Assembly (NCBI RefSeq): GCF_007991655.1
Contig: NZ_BJYT01000012.1
Coordinates: 1 to 64,000 of the forward strand
DNA: 64,000 nucleotides
From: Segetibacter aerophilus
GTDB taxonomy: Bacteria > Bacteroidota > Bacteroidia > Chitinophagales > Chitinophagaceae
Reading direction: 5' to 3'
Made by a program: the position numbers and the translations under genes. Below the pieces are notes generated by a model. That model searched no databases and was not told the origin of the DNA. It saw only the letters and a list, made by a program, of their open reading frames with translations. The stretch's first letter is position 1; every line of letters starts with the position of its first letter. Of this stretch, positions 35,129-44,328 are shown piece by piece.

Positions 35129-35764
35129 ATGATTACTTCAAAATATATAACCAATCCTTTTAGGATGGAAGACGAAGAAGAAAAGCCTAAAGAAGAGCAA
35201 CCTTCGGCTGAAAGCAAACTTTTAGCAAAAAAGATGGAGAAACAATTCTTTGAAAAAAGAAGCGTTTATCTATGGGGAGTTGTTGACGATAAAAGCGCCA
35301 GGGATGTGGTAAGTAAACTCTTGCTGCTGGATAGCGATAAGCCTGGTGAAGAAATCAAATTTTACATTAATAGCCCGGGTGGTGTAGTAACCAGCGGCAT
35401 GGTTATTTACGACACTATTAGGTTAATTAGTTCTCCTGTAAGCACCATTTGCATGGGTCTTGCAGCCAGCATGGGATCAATATTGTTAAGTGTAGGAGAA
35501 AAGGGAAAGCGTTTTATTTATCCTCATGGTGAGGTAATGATACACCAACCCAGTTTGGGAGGTTATTACCAGGGAACAAGTGCAGATCTTGAGATACAAG
35601 CTGTGCAGACACAAAAAACGAAAGAGTTGGGTGCAAGGATACTTGCTGATAATTGCGGTAAGACATTTGAGCAAATCATGAAAGACTTCGATCGTGATTA
35701 CTGGATGAACGCAACAGAGGCAGTGGATTACGGAATTGTAGATAAGATATTAGAGAAACTGTAG
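35129..35764 (+). CDS. clpP: ATP-dependent Clp protease proteolytic subunit (second paralogue)
   Basis: A second ClpP of 211 aa. The triad is complete: Ser114 (GLAASMGS), His139 (VMIHQPSLGG) and Asp190 (DRDYWMN). It differs from its neighbour by a charged N-terminal segment (EDEEEKPKEEQPSAESK), which may be a propeptide, by EKRSVYLWGVVDDKSARDVVSKL in place of DRIIFLGEGINDYVAN, and by an altered handle region. The clear divergence argues for specialisation rather than recent duplication. It lies between clpP and clpX. A heteromeric ClpP1P2 assembly as in other lineages is possible but not shown. Confidence 0.93.
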   Translation: MITSKYITNPFRMEDEEEKPKEEQPSAESKLLAKKMEKQFFEKRSVYLWGVVDDKSARDVVSKLLLLDSDKPGEEIKFYINSPGGVVTSGMVIYDTIRLISSPVSTICMGLAASMGSILLSVGEKGKRFIYPHGEVMIHQPSLGGYYQGTSADLEIQAVQTQKTKELGARILADNCGKTFEQIMKDFDRDYWMNATEAVDYGIVDKILEKL

Positions 35765-35833
35765 GTTTTTGTTAAAATGCTCCCGCTACTATAATAGGCA
35801 TCATATTAAGGCTTATTTAGTAGCGGTTTTTTG

Positions 35834-35841
35834 TAAATTTG
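35834..35841 (+). promoter_or_regulatory. Promoter -7 element of clpX
   Basis: TAAATTTG matches TAnnTTTG and lies 86 bp before the clpX ATG, within the clpP-clpX gap. Confidence 0.5.
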
Positions 35842-35926
35842 CAGTTCTATCACAGGAAAAGTAGAAACACACCTCTTTACCCCGCTTTTATATATATATC
35901 CCTGTGAAAAGGATAATTTTTATTTT

Positions 35927-37162
35927 ATGCCCAAACAAAGTCATTTACATTGTTCTTTCTGTGGAAGAAGTCGCGACGAGGTTAAGATCCTTATCGCCGG
36001 CCAGGATGGACACATTTGCGAAAATTGTGTAGAACATGCCCAGGAGATAATTTCACAGGAACTGCAATTAAAAACAGAATCTCAGCCAGCTTCTTTCAAG
36101 CTTACCGTTCGTAAGCCAATGGAGATAAAGAAGTTTATGGACGAGTACATAATCGGGCAGGATGATGCTAAAAAGGTTTTGGCGGTAGCGGTTTATAATC
36201 ACTATAAGCGCTTGCAATATCGCCAGACAGAGTCTGATATAGAGATTGATAAGAGCAATATTATAATGGTTGGCGAGACAGGTACAGGTAAAACTTTACT
36301 GGCAAAAACCATTGCGCGCTTATTAAATGTTCCTTTTGCTATCGTGGACGCAACTGTGTTTACTGAAGCAGGATACGTAGGAGAGGATGTAGAGAGCATG
36401 TTAACCCGCTTGTTGCAAAACTGCAACTACGATGTGAATTCGGCAGAACGAGGAATAGTATATATTGACGAAATTGATAAGATTGCCCGTAAAGGCGATA
36501 ACCCTTCGATTACCCGCGACGTAAGCGGTGAAGGTGTACAACAAGGATTATTAAAAATGCTTGAAGGAACCGAAGTGCTTGTACCACCGCAAGGAGGCCG
36601 TAAGCATCCTGAGCAAAAAATGATCAAAGTAAACACACAAAATATTCTGTTCATATGCGGTGGAGCGTTTGATGGAATTGATAAGGTAATTGCCCGTCGC
36701 GTAAACACAAATGCAATCGGCTTTAACGTAAATAAGCAGCTGCAGGATTACCAGCGAAAAAATTTACTTCAGTTTATAAATGCCCAGGACCTTAAATCTT
36801 TCGGATTAATTCCGGAGCTGTTAGGCCGTCTGCCAGTTGTTACTTACTTAAATCCTTTGGATGCGGAAACTTTAAGAGCAATCTTAACCGAACCAAAAAA
36901 CAGTATTATCAAGCAGTATAATCGTTTATTTGAGATTGAGAATATTGCGCTTACTATTGACAATGATGTATACGATTTCATGGTAACAAAGGCAATGGAG
37001 TACAAGCTCGGCGCTCGTGGATTAAGAAGTATCTGCGAAAGCATCTTAACCGAAGCAATGTATGAGCTGCCAAGTTCTGGACAGAAAGCGCTTCATGTGA
37101 CGCTTGAGTATGCAGAAAGACAATTTGGAAAGAGCAAGATGAGTATGCTAAAAGTCGCTTAG
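35927..37162 (+). CDS. clpX: ATP-dependent Clp protease ATP-binding subunit ClpX
   Basis: A hexameric AAA+ unfoldase that feeds ClpP. The N-terminal zinc-binding domain has Cys9, Cys12, Cys31 and Cys34 ([11 protein letters not shown] and ICENC). Walker A is [15 protein letters not shown], Walker B is VYIDEIDKI, and the pore loop GYVGEDVE, the [16 protein letters not shown] loop and the ClpP-binding IGF-type loop (NAIGFNVN) are all visible. It is 411 aa, the usual length. It is the last gene of the cluster and is closed by a strong terminator. Confidence 0.97.
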   Translation: MPKQSHLHCSFCGRSRDEVKILIAGQDGHICENCVEHAQEIISQELQLKTESQPASFKLTVRKPMEIKKFMDEYIIGQDDAKKVLAVAVYNHYKRLQYRQTESDIEIDKSNIIMVGETGTGKTLLAKTIARLLNVPFAIVDATVFTEAGYVGEDVESMLTRLLQNCNYDVNSAERGIVYIDEIDKIARKGDNPSITRDVSGEGVQQGLLKMLEGTEVLVPPQGGRKHPEQKMIKVNTQNILFICGGAFDGIDKVIARRVNTNAIGFNVNKQLQDYQRKNLLQFINAQDLKSFGLIPELLGRLPVVTYLNPLDAETLRAILTEPKNSIIKQYNRLFEIENIALTIDNDVYDFMVTKAMEYKLGARGLRSICESILTEAMYELPSSGQKALHVTLEYAERQFGKSKMSMLKVA

Positions 37163-37181
37163 TCTGAAACTATATTTAGAG

Positions 37182-37211
37182 AGCTTCGCATTTTTTGCGA
37201 AGCTTTTTTTA
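37182..37211 (+). terminator. Terminator of clpX
   Basis: A perfect 9-bp stem (37182-37190 and 37196-37204) is followed by a T-run. Confidence 0.88.
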
Positions 37212-37347
37212 TGCTCTCAAATTCACCTTCCGCCTTTGAGTAAAATACTTCAACTTATTGTAATGATCAGCTTAGGTTCAGGGCTTCCGAGTTGGAATGC
37301 TTTTTATACTTCATCCTTTCATTCAATAGCAAACTAAAAATTAATTT

Positions 37348-37545
37348 ATGAACGAGATAGTAGAACGTTTAACTCAGCAAGCAGGACTAACTCCCGAACA
37401 AGCGCAAAAAGCAGTGGAGACAATTGCTGATTTTGTAAAAGAAAAATTTCCAATGCTAGGTGGTGCAGTAGACCAGATGTTTACAGGTGGGGGCTCAAAT
37501 TCTGGTGGTTCTGGTTTTGGTGGGTTTGGAGGTTTTGGCCAATAA
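37348..37545 (+). CDS. Small helical protein with Gly-rich tail
   Basis: A 65-aa protein, not assigned to a family. Residues 1-45 are amphipathic helix (RLTQQAGLTPEQAQKAVETI, VKEKFPMLGG) and resemble the short helical repeat of DUF2267/DUF2780-like proteins. The last 20 residues are almost only Gly, Ser and Phe (GGSGFGGFGGFGQ), suggesting a flexible or phase-separating tail. It has its own terminator and is flanked by clpX and acyl-CoA dehydrogenase. The clean start, terminator and composition argue that it is a real gene. Confidence 0.75.
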   Translation: MNEIVERLTQQAGLTPEQAQKAVETIADFVKEKFPMLGGAVDQMFTGGGSNSGGSGFGGFGGFGQ

Positions 37546-37565
37546 AACACGTTTTTTCTAAAAAC

Positions 37566-37603
37566 AAAAAAGGGGCAAATTCAATAAGAACGTGCCCCTT
37601 TTT
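37566..37603. terminator. Bidirectional terminator, small protein gene / acyl-CoA dehydrogenase
   Basis: An 11-bp inverted repeat (AAAAAGGGGCA with TGCCCCTTTTT; outer limits 37566-37603) lies between two convergent genes and has A and T tracts suited to both directions. Confidence 0.85.
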
Positions 37604-37623
37604 AAATATCCTCCAAAACTATA

Positions 37624-38763
37624 CTATTTCAGTACTTCCCTTGCGATTACTAACTTTTGAATTTCACTGGTTCCCTCGCCGATGGTACAAAGCTTGGAGT
37701 CGCGGTAAAACTTTTCAACCGGAAAATCTTTTGTATATCCATACCCACCAAAAATTTGCACTGCCTCTGTAGAAACTTTCACTGCAACTTCACTGGCGTA
37801 ATATTTTGCCATTGCAGATTCTTTTGTCATAGGCTCGCCTCGCATTTTTAAATCACACGCTTGCTGCGTTAATAATTCTGCCGCAGCAATTTCAGTAGCC
37901 ATATCTGCTAATTTAAAACTTATACCCTGGAAGCTCGATATCGGCTTATCAAACTGCTGTCGTTCTTTTGAATATTGCAAAGCTGCCTCAAAAGCTCCCT
38001 TTGCAATTCCAAGGCTCAGTGCTGCAATCGAAATCCTTCCACCATCCAATACTTTTAGAGCTTGCCTAAAGCCATCTCCAACCTCACCCAATCTTTGAGA
38101 GTCGCTAATACGGCAGTTATCAAAAATCATTTCAGCTGTTTCGCTCGCTCTCATTCCAAGCTTGTTCTCCTTCTTACCTCCTGTAAAACCTGGTGTGCCT
38201 CTTTCAACAACAAACGCAGTGCAATTGCCACTTGTTCTTGCCTCACCTGTACGTGCTATAACGACTGCTACGTTCCCTGAGATTCCATGAGTGATCCAAT
38301 TTTTAGTACCATTTAAAATCCAATCATCTCCTTCACGGGTGGCAGTAGTCTTCATGTTTCCAGCATCACTACCGGTGTTCGGTTCTGTCAATCCCCATGC
38401 TCCTAAAAATTCTCCGCTTGCTAATAATGGTAAGTATTTTCTCTTCTGCTCTTCATTTCCAAAAAGCATAATGTGACCGGTACAAAGAGAGTTGTGAGCT
38501 GCGACGCTGAGACCAATAGAGCCGCATACTTTGGATATTTCTTGAATAATTTCTATGTATTCGTAATAAGATAGTCCTGCCCCGCCATACTCTTCAGGTA
38601 CTAAAACTCCCATTAACCCCAATTCACCTAATTTCTTGAAAATTCCAACAGGGAACTCCTGGGTTTCGTCCCATTCCATTACGTGTGGCTTGATGTGTTG
38701 CAAGGCAAAATCTCTTGCTGTTTGTATAACCTGTTGCGTTAATTCAGAAACCTCAAAATTCAT
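37624..38763 (-). CDS. Acyl-CoA dehydrogenase
   Basis: An FAD enzyme that introduces the alpha-beta double bond in acyl-CoA during fatty acid or branched-chain amino acid breakdown. Seen: the [17 protein letters not shown] substrate/FAD signature, [14 protein letters not shown], and [19 protein letters not shown] followed by GEGTSEIQK, whose Glu (in GEGTS) is the expected catalytic base of short/medium-chain members. The start at 38763 ([10 protein letters not shown]) is preferred over a longer one by three codons. It is 379 aa. Chain-length preference cannot be told. Confidence 0.93.
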   Translation of the reverse strand: MNFEVSELTQQVIQTARDFALQHIKPHVMEWDETQEFPVGIFKKLGELGLMGVLVPEEYGGAGLSYYEYIEIIQEISKVCGSIGLSVAAHNSLCTGHIMLFGNEEQKRKYLPLLASGEFLGAWGLTEPNTGSDAGNMKTTATREGDDWILNGTKNWITHGISGNVAVVIARTGEARTSGNCTAFVVERGTPGFTGGKKENKLGMRASETAEMIFDNCRISDSQRLGEVGDGFRQALKVLDGGRISIAALSLGIAKGAFEAALQYSKERQQFDKPISSFQGISFKLADMATEIAAAELLTQQACDLKMRGEPMTKESAMAKYYASEVAVKVSTEAVQIFGGYGYTKDFPVEKFYRDSKLCTIGEGTSEIQKLVIAREVLK

Positions 38764-38866
38764 AAGTAGCAATCATTTGATAATGAACAAAAATACGTGA
38801 AACACGTGCCGAAAGATTGCATAACGAAAGAATAACAAATCGTACAAAAAGGAATGGTGGGAGTTA

Positions 38867-39820
38867 TTAGAGCGCGATGTAAGGAGCCATCTTGGTATAC
38901 GTGTTTTCGTCGATGATTTCAATCTTATGAAGCTCGTCGACCGACTTGTACGCGCCATGCTGGTTCCTGTAGTTAACGATGGCATTTGCAATATTCCATC
39001 TTATATACGGATGAGTCCTCAACTCGTGGGCATCAGCGGTATTAATATTTAACTTCTTAACATCAGGATTGTTACATTGAAGCCTGCCTTTTATTTGCTG
39101 AAAGGTGCTGTCAGCAATTCCATAAGTTTCTCCAAGTTGATTAACTGAGCTGAAGCCGCCTAGCTTTTGCCGGAAGTTGATGATACGGGTAGCAAGCTTA
39201 GTCCCAATACCGGGCAAAGAAATAAATGCTGACGTGTCTGCAAGGTTGATATCAATTATTCTTGTTCTAGTGTTTTCGTCCCGTTCATGATTGATGGCGG
39301 AGTAGGCCCTAGTTTGAACGATTTTTTTACTGATTCCTTCCTTTTCCAGAATTCGCACGAAGGGAATCAGCTGGTCTGCTTCCTGTGATCTAAGTCCATA
39401 AATTTTTCGAATGTCATCGGGTTGGCGAAAACGGTATCCTTTTGAAATAAAATTTCGAATGGTGTTGACAGTTTTGTCTCTCACTCCCAATCGTTTCCAT
39501 CCATTTTCATCCAATGTATTTGGATCAAATAGAAATAATTCTCCTGTTGGCTTACTGTAATTGTCGTAATGTTTTGGACGGTAATTTTCAGCATCGTCAT
39601 TATTTTGATAAGCGTAAGAACTATGAGAGGTATCAATTGAAATCTTCAGTTGCGCGAGTTCTTTCTGAAAGGCATCTTTGCTAACGTTCATTTTCTTTAC
39701 CGGCAGAAACCGCCCAATAAGAAATACAAGTACAGAAAGAAAAAGAAGGACGAAAATGCCACGGCGTTCTTTTTTCGAAAAGGTGAAGTAATCCTTGACA
39801 ATCTGTGAACGCAATCTCAT
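38867..39820 (-). CDS. Helix-hairpin-helix (ComEA-like) membrane-anchored protein
   Basis: A protein of 317 aa from ATG 39820 (MRLRSQIVKDYF), with a membrane helix near residues 20-40 (GIFVLLFLSVLVFLIGRF) and then three helix-hairpin-helix modules: NTLDENGWKRLGVRD-like, DINLADTSAFISLPGIGTKL and LNINTADAHELRTHPYIRWN. HHH modules bind DNA without sequence preference. In ComEA this serves DNA uptake; in Bacteroidota the role of such multi-HHH proteins is not established. It is in tandem after the MBL hydrolase gene on the minus strand with a gap of ~36 bp. Confidence 0.82.
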   Translation of the reverse strand: MRLRSQIVKDYFTFSKKERRGIFVLLFLSVLVFLIGRFLPVKKMNVSKDAFQKELAQLKISIDTSHSSYAYQNNDDAENYRPKHYDNYSKPTGELFLFDPNTLDENGWKRLGVRDKTVNTIRNFISKGYRFRQPDDIRKIYGLRSQEADQLIPFVRILEKEGISKKIVQTRAYSAINHERDENTRTRIIDINLADTSAFISLPGIGTKLATRIINFRQKLGGFSSVNQLGETYGIADSTFQQIKGRLQCNNPDVKKLNINTADAHELRTHPYIRWNIANAIVNYRNQHGAYKSVDELHKIEIIDENTYTKMAPYIAL

Positions 39821-39856
39821 CTGATTGAGTATTAAGAAATAATAATACAACTTAAA

Positions 39857-40633
39857 TCAGACAAATAATTGCAATGTGTCAAATGCTAAGAACATTCCTT
39901 TAGGTAACTTGCTATTGACCTCTTTATCTAGGCCAAGCTGGTGACTAATATGCGTAAAATATGCGGTGGGAATATTCAGCTGTTGTACAAGAGCAATCGC
40001 TTCTTTCAGCGAAAAATGGGAAATATGGGTTTCGTTTCTTAAAGCATTTAAAACAACTATTTCGCTTCCTTTGATTTTTGTCTGCTCCTGTTCGTCAATC
40101 GCATTCGCGTCAGTGATATAAGTGAACTTGCCAAAGCGGAAGCCGTAGACGGGCATTTTGTGGTGCCAGACAAGAATAGGAATAATGGGAATATCGCCTA
40201 TAATGAACGGCTCCAATGTTATTTCGTGCAAGTTTACCTTAGGCACTCCCGGGTAAGCCAACTGCTGAAACGCATAGGGAATTTCCTTCTTTACCCCTTC
40301 AAGCGTCATCTTGTTTGCAAAAACGTCTGTCGCCCTTTTATTAAAGAATTGAAAGGCGCGGGTATCGTCTATACCGGCAACATGATCTTTGTGCGGATGT
40401 GTTATTAAGAGGCCGTCGATCTTCTTCACTTTTTCCCGAAGCATTTGATACCTAAAGTCGGGTGTTGCGTCTATGATGATTGTTGTGGTAGACGACTGCA
40501 CCATAATACTGCTACGAAGCCTGGTATCTTTTACATCGTCAGAAGTGCAGACCTCGCAACCGCAAGCGATCATCGGAACTCCGCTACTGGTACCGGTACC
40601 TAAAAAAGTTATTGTCAGAGAAGGATAGGCCAC
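39857..40633 (-). CDS. MBL-fold metal-dependent hydrolase (PhnP-like)
   Basis: A 258-aa metallo-beta-lactamase-fold phosphodiesterase/RNase Z relative. The metal motif THPHKDHVAGIDD gives the HxHxDH signature. Upstream are FLGTGTSSGVPMIACGCEVC, with Cys residues like those that bind structural zinc in PhnP, and DATPDFRYQM. The C-terminal FTHISHQLG holds a further His ligand. PhnP hydrolyses cyclic ribose phosphates; other members cleave different nucleotides, so the substrate is open. It is probably co-transcribed with the HHH protein gene downstream. Confidence 0.86.
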   Translation of the reverse strand: MAYPSLTITFLGTGTSSGVPMIACGCEVCTSDDVKDTRLRSSIMVQSSTTTIIIDATPDFRYQMLREKVKKIDGLLITHPHKDHVAGIDDTRAFQFFNKRATDVFANKMTLEGVKKEIPYAFQQLAYPGVPKVNLHEITLEPFIIGDIPIIPILVWHHKMPVYGFRFGKFTYITDANAIDEQEQTKIKGSEIVVLNALRNETHISHFSLKEAIALVQQLNIPTAYFTHISHQLGLDKEVNSKLPKGMFLAFDTLQLFV

Positions 40634-40765
40634 ATTACAAACCTACAGGAAATTGAACAATCTTATGTGCGAGACAAGTCGCAAAAAGAGGATACTTGAA
40701 TATTAGCCTTTTTGAAAAAACGGGGTAATTTCTTTTAAACCAACTTCAGCACTTCACCAAGCATC

Positions 40766-40785
40766 GTTGTGTCACACTCTTGTAC
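40766..40785 (-). repeat. Dispersed repeat copy 8 (GTGACAC core with T at position 10)
   Basis: Reverse-complement match, 20 of 20. It has GTGACAC like subtype A but T at core position 10 like subtype B, so it links the two. It lies 29 bp past the stop of the 121-aa gene, in a tandem minus-strand gap. Confidence 0.85.
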
Positions 40786-40814
40786 GGAAACTTTTAAAGC
40801 GACAGAAGCGGGAC

Positions 40815-41180
40815 TTAAACTTCTTCAGGAGTTTGTGTTTCTTCTGGCATAACGGCTGCTTTTGCTTCTGTGTCTTTCTTCTCGGCTTCAGTTTTCTCGC
40901 TGGCCTCAAGGGCCAAAGCGACCGATTTCTTTTTCAATTCGTCGTACAGCTTTTGCGACTCGTGGGTAAGTAAATCAAGGTTGACATTTAGCTGGGGAAT
41001 TAGATCTACCAGTGTATTGATTCGTCCTTCAACGCTTAGGAACTTATTGAGCACCACAACCTTCTTAGCTTCCAAAATGCAATAGCCGCTTTGAAATGTT
41101 CCTCTTTCGTAGCGAACTACGTATTCAGCTTCGTCGAGTATTTTTTCAATTTTATTTAAAGTTGCCTGGTTGTATTTCAT
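40815..41180 (-). CDS. Conserved small protein with charged tail, function unknown
   Basis: A 121-aa soluble protein, not assigned to a known family. The first ~85 residues are folded-looking (LNKIEKILDEAEYVVRYERG, SGYCILEAKKVVVLNKFLS, INTLVDLIPQLNVN) and begin with a helix. The last ~35 residues are Glu/Lys/Thr-rich and likely disordered. I recognise this kind of protein in other Bacteroidota, without a name. Copies of the dispersed repeat flank the gene on both sides (40766 and 41304). Confidence 0.7.
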   Translation of the reverse strand: MKYNQATLNKIEKILDEAEYVVRYERGTFQSGYCILEAKKVVVLNKFLSVEGRINTLVDLIPQLNVNLDLLTHESQKLYDELKKKSVALALEASEKTEAEKKDTEAKAAVMPEETQTPEEV

Positions 41181-41303
41181 ACACTTCTGCCGTTCACCGG
41201 CGCTCTTTTAATAATACAAAAGTAATTCTGGCGACATTTTCTTGTTCTGTCAATTATCCACAAAAATGTTTCAAAGCTGGGATGGACGATAAGAGAACTA
41301 AAA

Positions 41304-41323
41304 GTTGCAGGGTGCGACGCAAC
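41304..41323 (+). repeat. Dispersed repeat copy 9 (GCGACGC subtype, degenerate)
   Basis: 16 of 20 match to the core: the left half is worn (GTTGCAGGG), while GTGCGACGCAAC is intact. It lies between the 121-aa gene and porX. Confidence 0.65.
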
Positions 41324-41372
41324 AACTGATCATTAGAGTTTCTATAGTTGACTACAAAAAAAGATCATTAGA

Positions 41373-42932
41373 CTAGGACACTTTGCTTACCATCTTAATC
41401 ACGGGTACAATCATTTCCTCCATACTTACCCCGCCGTGTTGAAAGGTGTTTCGGTAATAATTGACAAAGTGATTATAGTTGTTTGGGTAGCAAAGGAAAC
41501 CGTCTTCCTTAGCGAAAATAAAGGACGAGTTTACATTAGGAACAGGTAGTCCCGCTTGGCGTGGATCTTTAAAGGCCAACACATCTTTGGGCTCGTAGTT
41601 TAAGTTGCGGCCGTGTTTATAGCGGAGGTTGGTGGTAGTTTGCTTATCGCCAATAACCTTGTAGGGAGTTTTAACCTTAACCGTTCCATGGTCGGTAGCA
41701 ACGATGAGGTTTACCTTTTTGTCAGCGATTTTTTTAAGCGCCTGGTTGAGTGATGAATGTTCGAACCAGCTCTTGGTAATACTGCGGTAACTAATCTCAT
41801 CACCGGCAAGTTCTTTCAGTACTTCCATCTCTGTGCGTGCGTGACTAAGCATGTCGACAAAGTTGTAAATAATGATGTTTAAATCATTACCCATCAGGTT
41901 GTGGATGTTGTTTACCAGTTGTAGTCCTTCATTATTGTTTACAACTTTGGTATAGCTGTACTTGATATTATCTTTTCGTAATCTTTTTAACTGGCCTTTG
42001 AAGAATGTTTCCTCGAAAAGATTTTTTCCACCCTCTTCGTCGTCATTTTTCCACTCGACCGGAAACTGTTTCTCGATGTCTATTGGTAGTAATCCTCCAA
42101 AAATGGCGTTGCGCGAGTATTGAGTGGCCGTAGGTAAAATGCTGTAAAAGGTTTCTTCTTCAAGTATCCGGAAGTTTTCGGCGAATAAGGGTTGTATAGC
42201 CTTCCACTGGTCAAAGCGAAGATTGTCGATCAAAAGAAAAAAGGTAGGAGTTCCTTTTTCTACATGCGGCAGCACTTTAAACTGAAGCAGGTTATGGCTC
42301 AGGATAGGAGCATTGTTTTTTGGATCAAGCCATGAAGCGTAGTTCCTGCTGATAAATTTAAAAAACTCTGTGTTGGCTTCCTGTTTCTGGCTTTGGAGGA
42401 TTTCCTGCATTTCAGGGCTATCGCTCTTTTCCATTTCAAGTTCCCAGTACACAAGCTTTTTATAGATATCCATCCATTCGTTATAGTCGGGGTTGCTGTT
42501 AAGCGACATAAACAATTCCCTGAACTGCTGCTGGTAAGCAGTCGTAGTTTTTTCGGCAACAAGGCGTCGGTTGTCTATGATTTTCTTCAGGCTCAGCCAA
42601 ACCTGGTTAGGGTTTACTGGCTTAATCAGGTAATCGCTAATCTCGTTACCAATAGCATCATCCATCAAATTCTCAGTTTCGTTTTTCGTGATTAAAACGA
42701 TTGGTATTTGAGAATTGACTGCTTTTATTTGTGCAAGTGTTTGAAGGCCGGTAAGGCCAGGCATGCTTTCATCCATTAACACTACGTCCACTGCATTTTC
42801 CTTCACATATTCAATTGCATCAAACCCGTTAGTCAACGTAGTCACTTCGTAACCTTTATTCTCTAAAAAAAATTTCTGACTTTGTAAACTTTCAATTTCA
42901 TCATCGACCCATAAAATTTTTGCTGCGGACAT
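41373..42932 (-). CDS. porX: T9SS response regulator PorX (receiver plus PglZ domain)
   Basis: A 519-aa regulator of type IX secretion. Residues 1-120 form a receiver domain with the acidic pair Asp10/Asp11, phospho-acceptor Asp54 (VLMDES) and Lys104. A helical linker follows, then a PglZ/alkaline-phosphatase-superfamily domain (LLIDNLRFDQWKAI, PTATQYSRNAIFGG with the nucleophile-position Thr, YNFVDMLSHARTE, VATDHGTVKV). PorX proteins act with the sensor kinase PorY and T9SS components, and the PglZ domain is reported to act on oligonucleotides. PorY is not in the window. The cargo-type protein at the left edge shows that the host uses this system. Confidence 0.93.
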   Translation of the reverse strand: MSAAKILWVDDEIESLQSQKFFLENKGYEVTTLTNGFDAIEYVKENAVDVVLMDESMPGLTGLQTLAQIKAVNSQIPIVLITKNETENLMDDAIGNEISDYLIKPVNPNQVWLSLKKIIDNRRLVAEKTTTAYQQQFRELFMSLNSNPDYNEWMDIYKKLVYWELEMEKSDSPEMQEILQSQKQEANTEFFKFISRNYASWLDPKNNAPILSHNLLQFKVLPHVEKGTPTFFLLIDNLRFDQWKAIQPLFAENFRILEEETFYSILPTATQYSRNAIFGGLLPIDIEKQFPVEWKNDDEEGGKNLFEETFFKGQLKRLRKDNIKYSYTKVVNNNEGLQLVNNIHNLMGNDLNIIIYNFVDMLSHARTEMEVLKELAGDEISYRSITKSWFEHSSLNQALKKIADKKVNLIVATDHGTVKVKTPYKVIGDKQTTTNLRYKHGRNLNYEPKDVLAFKDPRQAGLPVPNVNSSFIFAKEDGFLCYPNNYNHFVNYYRNTFQHGGVSMEEMIVPVIKMVSKVS

Positions 42933-42963
42933 AATTCAAACACTGGTTTGGTGTGCAATATTT

Positions 42964-42971
42964 CAAAAATA
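42964..42971 (-). promoter_or_regulatory. Candidate -7 element of porX
   Basis: Reverse complement reads TATTTTTG, a TAnnTTTG match, 32 bp before the porX ATG and within the 105-bp gap to the HD gene's chosen start. Confidence 0.45.
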
Positions 42972-42993
42972 CCCTTTTTAATACAGCCAATAG

Positions 42994-43001
42994 TAGATTT
43001 G
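42994..43001 (+). promoter_or_regulatory. -7 element of the HD-domain gene, decides its start
   Basis: TAGATTTG matches TAnnTTTG. Transcription would begin at about 43007, downstream of the first in-frame ATG at 42953, so translation must start at 43037. Confidence 0.6.
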
Positions 43002-43036
43002 CCGGAGGTGCTAATATTTTAACAACAACTTTTTCA

Positions 43037-44251
43037 ATGCCTGTTTCAACGAGAAAAATTATTAATGATCCTGTTTACGGTTTTATAAGTATCACAGATC
43101 CGCTCATTTATAAAATAACTACACACACCTGTTATCAAAGGCTCAGACGGATTTATCAAATGGCTCTCGCCCATCTTGTTTACCCCGGTGCTGTTCACAC
43201 AAGGTTTCATCATTCTTTAGGGGCTTATCATTTAATGTGTAATGCCCTTGGAGAGTTAAGCAGTAAAGGGATTGAAATAACGCGTGAAGAGGAGGTGGCT
43301 GCAAAAGCTGCTATTTTATTACACGACATTGGTCACGGGCCCTTTAGTCATGCTTTGGAAAATATTCTGCTTAAAGGAATTCACCATGAAACCTTAAGTC
43401 TGCACATAATGAGATTGCTAAATGAAGAGTTTGGCGGAGAGCTTCAGATGGCTATTGACATCTTTACTGATAAATATCCAAAACGATTTCTACACCAATT
43501 AGTCAGCGGGCAATTAGACGTAGACCGGATGGATTACTTAACAAGGGACAGTTTTTTCACAGGAGTAAGCGAAGGAGTGATTGGATATGACAGGATCATT
43601 AAAATGATGGCAGTGAAGAATGGCGAACTGCTGGTTGAGGAAAAAGGAATTTATAGCATCGAAAAATTTTTAGTTGCGCGCCGTCTGATGTATTGGCAGG
43701 TGTACTTGCATAAAACGGTATTGGTTGCAGAAAAAATGCTGATAAAAATAGTCGAAAGGGTTAGAGCCCTAGGGGCCAGAGAAAGTTCAACTCTTCTTAC
43801 AGGAACTTCCCTTGATTTTTTCCTATTCGAATTTGATGGAAAAATGGATGAAGAGGCGATTCGAAACTTTGTTATTCTTGATGACATGGATTTCATGCAT
43901 GGCATTAAAACCTGGAGCAAACATCCCGACCAAGTGCTAAGCGTACTATGCCAGGGAATTTTAGATAGAAAGTTGTTAAAGATTAAACTTCAGGCCGAGC
44001 CTTTTATCAAAGATTTAGTGCAACAAAAACTTAAACAAGCTTGTCAAAGGTTAAGTCTTACGAACGAAGAGGCTGGTTATTTTGTATTTACAGGTGAAGC
44101 GGTAAATACAATGTATAAGACAAGTGATGAGCGAATCAATATTTTATTTAAAGACGGAATAATCAAAGATATTTCACAAGTCGACAACGCTCTTATTCAT
44201 AATACACTGAGTAGCACTGTGAAAAAATTTTACATTTGCTACTACGAATAG
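43037..44251 (+). CDS. HD-superfamily phosphohydrolase (dNTPase-like)
   Basis: A 404-aa HD-domain protein from ATG 43037 (MPVSTRKIINDPVYGF). The N-terminal half has HTRFHHSLGAYHLM (metal His) and LLHDIGHGPFSHALE (HD pair), then GQLDVDRMDYLTRDSFFTG with the distal Asp. This is the layout of SAMHD1/dGTPase-like and YdhJ-type hydrolases, which cleave dNTPs or nucleotides. The remaining ~200 residues are a helical/mixed domain with no clear match. It is divergent from porX and precedes the lipid A genes on the same strand (77 bp to lpxD), but it is probably not functionally tied to them. Confidence 0.87.
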   Translation: MPVSTRKIINDPVYGFISITDPLIYKITTHTCYQRLRRIYQMALAHLVYPGAVHTRFHHSLGAYHLMCNALGELSSKGIEITREEEVAAKAAILLHDIGHGPFSHALENILLKGIHHETLSLHIMRLLNEEFGGELQMAIDIFTDKYPKRFLHQLVSGQLDVDRMDYLTRDSFFTGVSEGVIGYDRIIKMMAVKNGELLVEEKGIYSIEKFLVARRLMYWQVYLHKTVLVAEKMLIKIVERVRALGARESSTLLTGTSLDFFLFEFDGKMDEEAIRNFVILDDMDFMHGIKTWSKHPDQVLSVLCQGILDRKLLKIKLQAEPFIKDLVQQKLKQACQRLSLTNEEAGYFVFTGEAVNTMYKTSDERINILFKDGIIKDISQVDNALIHNTLSSTVKKFYICYYE

Positions 44252-44328
44252 CATTTGCCCCTTGAAGTTGCTCAATTAATACAAATTCACTTACGCCGAA
44301 GCCAAATGCTTTTGCTAAACTTTTAGAA

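Noticed and set aside
41373-42932. PglZ domain as sign of a BREX phage-defence system
   Set aside because: It is fused to a receiver domain in the PorX architecture, and no other BREX gene is present.
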